45,072 nucleotides of DNA from Acidiferrimicrobium sp. IK (lineage in GTDB: Bacteria; Actinomycetota; Acidimicrobiia; Acidimicrobiales; Palsa-688): NCBI RefSeq assembly GCF_025499425.1, contig NZ_JAIMCB010000024.1, positions 1-45,072 on the forward strand, in the 5' to 3' direction. Of this stretch, positions 42,463-45,072 are shown one piece after another. The translations under genes were made by a program, and so were the position numbers. How positions within the stretch are numbered: the first letter of the stretch is position 1; the number at the start of each line of letters is the position of its first letter. The notes beneath the pieces are model-generated. The model was not told where the DNA came from. It worked only from the letters and a program-made list of their open reading frames with translations, and made no database searches.

Positions 42463-42840
42463 CTATATCTCGATGAGGCGAACATGAGCGTCAAGGTTGC
42501 GGAGATCAGCCGAATCGCTGGTGATCACGGTTTGATCGCGTCGGCGGGCATTGAGCACCACGCTTGCGTCGATTGGGTCGTGGGTGCCTCGCTGGCCACA
42601 CAGGATGCCGGCAGCCTTGGCGTTCGGTTCGTCAAGGGCCGGGACGGTGACGTTGGCCAGATGTAACGTTCTCGCAAGACGGACCTGGCGAGGGCCGGAC
42701 CGCCATGCCTGAGCCAAGGTGCCAGCCGGGATGTCGATGGGCAGCCCGGCGGTGTGCGCCTCGTCGAGTAAGGCCTGCATCCGCCGATCGGCCCGCTCGA
42801 TGGCGATCAGGGCTCCTGTATCGAGCGTCACGCCTGGCAT
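42463..42840 (-). CDS. vapC: PIN-domain toxin (VapC family)
   Basis: A 125-residue PIN ribonuclease. Acidic residues expected at the active site are D7 (VTLDTGALIAIE), E15, the central D in GTHDPIDASVVL, and the C-terminal TSDSADLR. VapC proteins cleave tRNA or rRNA and are neutralised by the partner. The ATG overlaps the antitoxin stop by one base (TGATG), the usual VapBC coupling. The exact RNA target is unknown. Confidence 0.85.
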   Translation of the reverse strand: MPGVTLDTGALIAIERADRRMQALLDEAHTAGLPIDIPAGTLAQAWRSGPRQVRLARTLHLANVTVPALDEPNAKAAGILCGQRGTHDPIDASVVLNARRRDQTVITSDSADLRNLDAHVRLIEI

Positions 42841-43067
42841 CAGTCGATACCTAGGGCCTGGCGCGCCCAGCGGCGATCTTCATCGGAAGGCTCCCCGGTC
42901 TCCGCAGCCATGTCGGCGAGAAGTTCTGCCAGGTCCTCGTAGTCCCGGCGTTCGGCCAGCGTGGAAGAGATGTAACCGGACAGGGAACTCGCACGGCCCT
43001 CAGCGACGGCCTGACGTGCAGATGCGAGCACGTCGTCTGGGAGGCTGATGGCAACTTTGGTGGTCAT
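42840..43067 (-). CDS. vapB: Ribbon-helix-helix antitoxin (VapB/CopG-like)
   Basis: A 75-residue antitoxin. The N-terminal KVAISLPDDVLASARQAVAE strand-helix reads as a ribbon-helix-helix DNA-binding domain. The acidic C-terminus (DLAELLADMAAETGEPSDED) should wrap the toxin. It precedes vapC in one transcript. Directly upstream, two TCATACC repeats 11 bp apart cover the start and could be the autoregulatory operator. Confidence 0.82.
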   Translation of the reverse strand: MTTKVAISLPDDVLASARQAVAEGRASSLSGYISSTLAERRDYEDLAELLADMAAETGEPSDEDRRWARQALGID

Positions 43068-43081
43068 ACCACAATCATACC
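43064..43081. promoter_or_regulatory. Candidate operator of the RHH/VapC pair
   Basis: Two perfect TCATACC repeats separated by ACAA (11-bp period, one helical turn) overlap the antitoxin start codon, a common arrangement for ribbon-helix-helix autoregulation. Confidence 0.45.
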
Positions 43082-43244
43082 AGCGGCACCAATGACAAGA
43101 AGCCCGCGCAAGGTGGGAAGCAGGACTGCCCCATACTGCTCAGTCGAAACATCCCACTATGTCGAGCACGAGGTGCCCTCCAACGCCGGCTCGTGGGCGC
43201 GTGCTCACCGTGTTGAGAAGGCAGGCGTTGCTGTGGTCCGGAGG

Positions 43245-43694
43245 TCAGTCCGTGACGATCCGAACGGTGTTCCACGTGACGCCCTCTTGATCAAGAACGT
43301 CTGGAAGAACACCGCCGGCGGCTTCTGCTGAAAGCCATACCGTGGCTCCCGTCAGCTGACCAACGGCAACTGCCTCGAGATTCAGAAGATTGAGCCGAGG
43401 GTGACGCTTGGCGATCTGGGCCATGCGAGGAACGGTCGGTCGCGAGTCGGGAAGCTCGATGTCGTTTCGCAGTTCCAGGAGACTCAAGATCGCTTGCTCT
43501 TGCTCGTCGTTGTCCAACTCCTGGAACGGACCGGAGAGGTGGCCACCCGCCCCGAGCACGGCCGCGCGACATGCTCGGTAGTACCAGTAGAAGGTCGTGC
43601 AGAGGGCAACGTCATTACCCTTGGCGAGTCCGAACAGCAACTCCTCAATCAGCAGCCGGTCGTCGACTATGACCAGCTCAGAAGTCGCAGGCAC
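43245..43694 (-). CDS. PIN-like toxin paired with an AbrB-type antitoxin
   Basis: A 149-residue protein that fits a divergent PIN domain. The first strand is LVIVDDRLLIEELLFG with adjacent aspartates, and the second acidic site lies in LNLLNLEAVAVGQLTGATVW. The C-terminal acidic cluster typical of VapC is weak. The context identifies it as the toxin: the AbrB-type gene ends 6 nt before its GTG start. The central region is rich in acidic residues (ELDNDEQEQAILSLLELRND). Target and activity are unknown. Confidence 0.68.
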   Translation of the reverse strand: MPATSELVIVDDRLLIEELLFGLAKGNDVALCTTFYWYYRACRAAVLGAGGHLSGPFQELDNDEQEQAILSLLELRNDIELPDSRPTVPRMAQIAKRHPRLNLLNLEAVAVGQLTGATVWLSAEAAGGVLPDVLDQEGVTWNTVRIVTD

Positions 43695-43700
43695 GCTGAG

Positions 43701-43940
43701 CTATTGATCAGCAAGATCTGGATCGTCAATCGCCGCGATCCCGGTCGCGTATCGATCTCGCAGCACCCGCCGCAGTTCGTGGCGCGCCACGTCTACCCCG
43801 CCGGGTACTACCAAGGCGGCGTTTCCGAGGTCGATGAATCCGATCTCCCCACCCGCCTCGATGCCCCAGCGGTGGCGTAGGTCGGCCGGCAAACTGGTCT
43901 GCCCTCGATGAGACACCCTGGCGTTGATCGTGGTAGCCAT
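43701..43940 (-). CDS. AbrB/MazE-type antitoxin
   Basis: A 79-residue protein with the swapped-hairpin AbrB pattern ARVSHRGQTSLPADLRHRWG then GGEIGFIDLGNAALVVPGG. It should bind its own promoter and block the PIN-like protein encoded 6 nt downstream. The ATG before ATTINARVSH is chosen; an ATG three codons upstream is possible. TTGTAC-containing repeats lie just before the start. Confidence 0.8.
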   Translation of the reverse strand: MATTINARVSHRGQTSLPADLRHRWGIEAGGEIGFIDLGNAALVVPGGVDVARHELRRVLRDRYATGIAAIDDPDLADQ

Positions 43941-43948
43941 ATCCCGCA

Positions 43949-43973
43949 TTGTACACGGTTGTACCTTACAAGG
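43949..43973. promoter_or_regulatory. Candidate promoter/operator of the AbrB/PIN-like pair
   Basis: TTGTAC occurs twice with a 10-bp period, and TTGTA-CCT-TACAA is a 5-bp inverted repeat. On the minus strand TACAAT looks like a -10 about 8 nt before the antitoxin start, so transcription may be nearly leaderless. Confidence 0.4.
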
Positions 43974-44071
43974 CGAGGTATCCCATACCACTCGTCCGAG
44001 ACGTCTCCGAAGCACACAGGCGGGACGTCTCCTACCGCCCGGTCCGGGGCGAGCCGCTGAGCCACGGTCGG

Positions 44072-44503
44072 TCAGGATTGACGGGTCAGATCGGCTGTGG
44101 CGAGCCCTATTGCTCGAGCGGCAACGAGGAGGCTCTGGTCGCCTGCCGCCAAGACCATTTCGGCATCGTCTACCAGCCTTGCCGAAGCCAGGTGGACCGC
44201 GTCATAGCCACGGAGGCACAGCTGCTCAGCCAAACCTCCAGCCTCTCGAATCAGCCTCTCGGTGACCTCGATCACGTCAAGCTGGTCGTTGAGACTTTCG
44301 AAGTCGTCGACTGCTTCTCTCAGCCCGCTCTCGTCGATCCGGTCGAGTCGACGAGCCATGGCCAGGGCCGCTCTACCCTCGGCGTAGACCAGACGCGAAG
44401 ACACGACCCGGTCAGCTTCGTCCCAAAGTCGAGAAGCGACCGTGCTGGAGGGCTCGTCGATGACTAGGGGCACGATGGCAGACGTGTCGAAGTACACAAT
44501 CAA
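44072..44503 (-). CDS. vapC: PIN-domain toxin (VapC family)
   Basis: A 143-residue PIN ribonuclease with the classical pattern: D6 in IVYFDTSAIVPLVIDE, a central E in SSRLVYAEGRAALA, D in CLRGYDAVHLASA and D in VLAAGDQSLLVAA. The TTG start overlaps the antitoxin stop (TTGA), which keeps toxin synthesis coupled and low. It forms a Phd-type VapBC pair with the upstream gene. Confidence 0.88.
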   Translation of the reverse strand: MIVYFDTSAIVPLVIDEPSSTVASRLWDEADRVVSSRLVYAEGRAALAMARRLDRIDESGLREAVDDFESLNDQLDVIEVTERLIREAGGLAEQLCLRGYDAVHLASARLVDDAEMVLAAGDQSLLVAARAIGLATADLTRQS

Positions 44504-44757
44504 CGGCGCTGCTCACCAACCAAGTCGCTGACACTGCCGCGGCTTTTCACCCGTCGAGCGGGCCGGGTCCGACCTGGCTGGAGCGCCGGGCTGACGATGC
44601 CCTCAGCGATAGCGCGGTCCAAGGTCCGGCCGCCTTCGATTGGGACGATCCGAGCGAAGGCAGTGCCTCGGTCGGTGACCACGACCTCGTCGCCCTCTCG
44701 GACTCGGGCCAGGTAGTCGCTCAATCTTCCTCGCAGTTCTCTTATGCCGACTTCCAT
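44500..44757 (-). CDS. Phd/YefM-family antitoxin
   Basis: An 85-residue antitoxin. The Phd/YefM domain reads EVGIRELRGRLSDYLARVRE followed by VVVTDRGTAFARIVP. The basic C-terminus (PGRTRPARRVKSRGSVSDL) should contact the toxin. It is translated ahead of vapC with a 4-nt overlap. A CTATGT/ACATAG palindrome lies about 28 bp upstream. Confidence 0.87.
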   Translation of the reverse strand: MEVGIRELRGRLSDYLARVREGDEVVVTDRGTAFARIVPIEGGRTLDRAIAEGIVSPALQPGRTRPARRVKSRGSVSDLVGEQRR

Positions 44758-44784
44758 GGACCCGAGTGTACGCGACTAGCCGAG

Positions 44785-44800
44785 CTATGTAGACACATAG
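44785..44800. promoter_or_regulatory. Candidate Phd-type operator palindrome
   Basis: CTATGT-AGAC-ACATAG is a perfect 6-bp inverted repeat upstream of the antitoxin gene, where Phd/YefM autoregulators bind. Confidence 0.45.
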
Positions 44801-44920
44801 TGGCAAGTTGCGGCTCGCACTGGACCCACTCAGCGCTTCGAGCTGCCCCATATTCCCCCGGGCGTGATCAGCCAACCCAGGTAGCCCCTACCGCCGGCTC
44901 GCGGATCCATGCGGGCATGC

Positions 44921-45072
44921 TCAAATCGTCACGACGGTGATGTGTCGGGCGCCCGCAACGGCACGAGCATCACCGGGATCGCTGGTCAGAACGGTGATCC
45001 CGTCGGCATCGCTCGATCGAATAACGGCACCGAGATGAGAGTCGGCTACCGACGCCTGCGTACCTTCTCGGA
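44921..45072 (-). CDS. PIN-domain protein, C-terminal fragment (cut by window edge)
   Basis: The last 49 residues of a probable VapC toxin. ASVADSHLGAVIRSSDADGI includes the aspartate before the final helix, and VLTSDPGDARAVAG is the usual C-terminal strand and acidic site. The gene begins beyond the right edge, where its antitoxin is also expected. Confidence 0.7.
   Translation of the reverse strand, partial: REGTQASVADSHLGAVIRSSDADGITVLTSDPGDARAVAGARHITVVTI

Noticed and set aside
42352..45072. Second copy of the tRNA-Ala 3' end (att site)
   Set aside because: I saw no direct repeat of the tRNA tail in the island portion within the window; the far end probably lies outside.

Overview
The window is very GC-rich chromosomal DNA. 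GTG and TTG starts are frequent, and short gene overlaps (GTGA, TGATG) are common. The conserved set hrcA-dnaJ-rsmE, lepA, rpsT, holA, a FolP2-type pterin-binding protein, a thioredoxin/TPR protein, PAC2 and leuS points to an actinobacterium. The gene mix would fit Acidimicrobiia or a relative, but that placement is inference. Two parts differ in character: a housekeeping chromosome up to a tRNA-Ala gene at about 35.7 kb, then an accessory island running to the right edge.

Housekeeping part. The left edge cuts a CpaF/TadA-type secretion ATPase, followed by an AraC regulator with a DUF2000 partner. Next come a THUMP-domain RNA methyltransferase, two overlapping genes for exported phosphoesterases (one Tat, one Sec), and a soluble PRC/MgtE-N/CBS protein paired with a DUF1003 membrane protein. 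The minus-strand cluster hrcA-dnaJ-rsmE handles heat-shock control, folding and 16S rRNA methylation. It is followed by an aldo/keto reductase, the methionine pair metY-metX and a photolyase. A cupredoxin lipoprotein is divergent from an ECF sigma/anti-sigma pair, with a perfect palindrome between them. lepA, a cytidylate-kinase-like protein, rpsT, a HelD-like helicase, a TauE permease, holA, the folP homologue and a YbbN-like thioredoxin follow. A plus-strand run then carries an aminoglycoside-phosphotransferase-fold kinase, PAC2 and a double glycosyltransferase. A repeat-rich convergent gap separates this run from a CaiB-type CoA transferase overlapping leuS.

Accessory part. Just past tRNA-Ala(GGC) lies a frameshifted remnant of a tyrosine integrase, the usual scar of an element inserted at a tRNA gene. 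Behind it is a co-directional three-gene module. It encodes a protein with a clear E-D-ExK PD-(D/E)XK nuclease core (its N-terminal part apparently frameshifted), a 1114-residue protein of unknown function that reads as helical throughout, and a second protein with a PDF...E nuclease-like core lacking the usual lysine. I recognise none of the three as a named system, and the module is the best candidate for something undescribed. The right end holds four consecutive PIN-toxin loci on the minus strand: RHH/VapC, AbrB/PIN-like, Phd/VapC, and a VapC tail cut by the window edge.

A recurring theme is short tandem duplication. There are 24-bp units inside the methyltransferase gene, 21-bp units that re-create the stop codon of two genes, GCCGCG repeats in the anti-sigma membrane segment, 31-bp units and a 129-bp nested inverted repeat downstream of the glycosyltransferase gene, and 16-bp units upstream of leuS.
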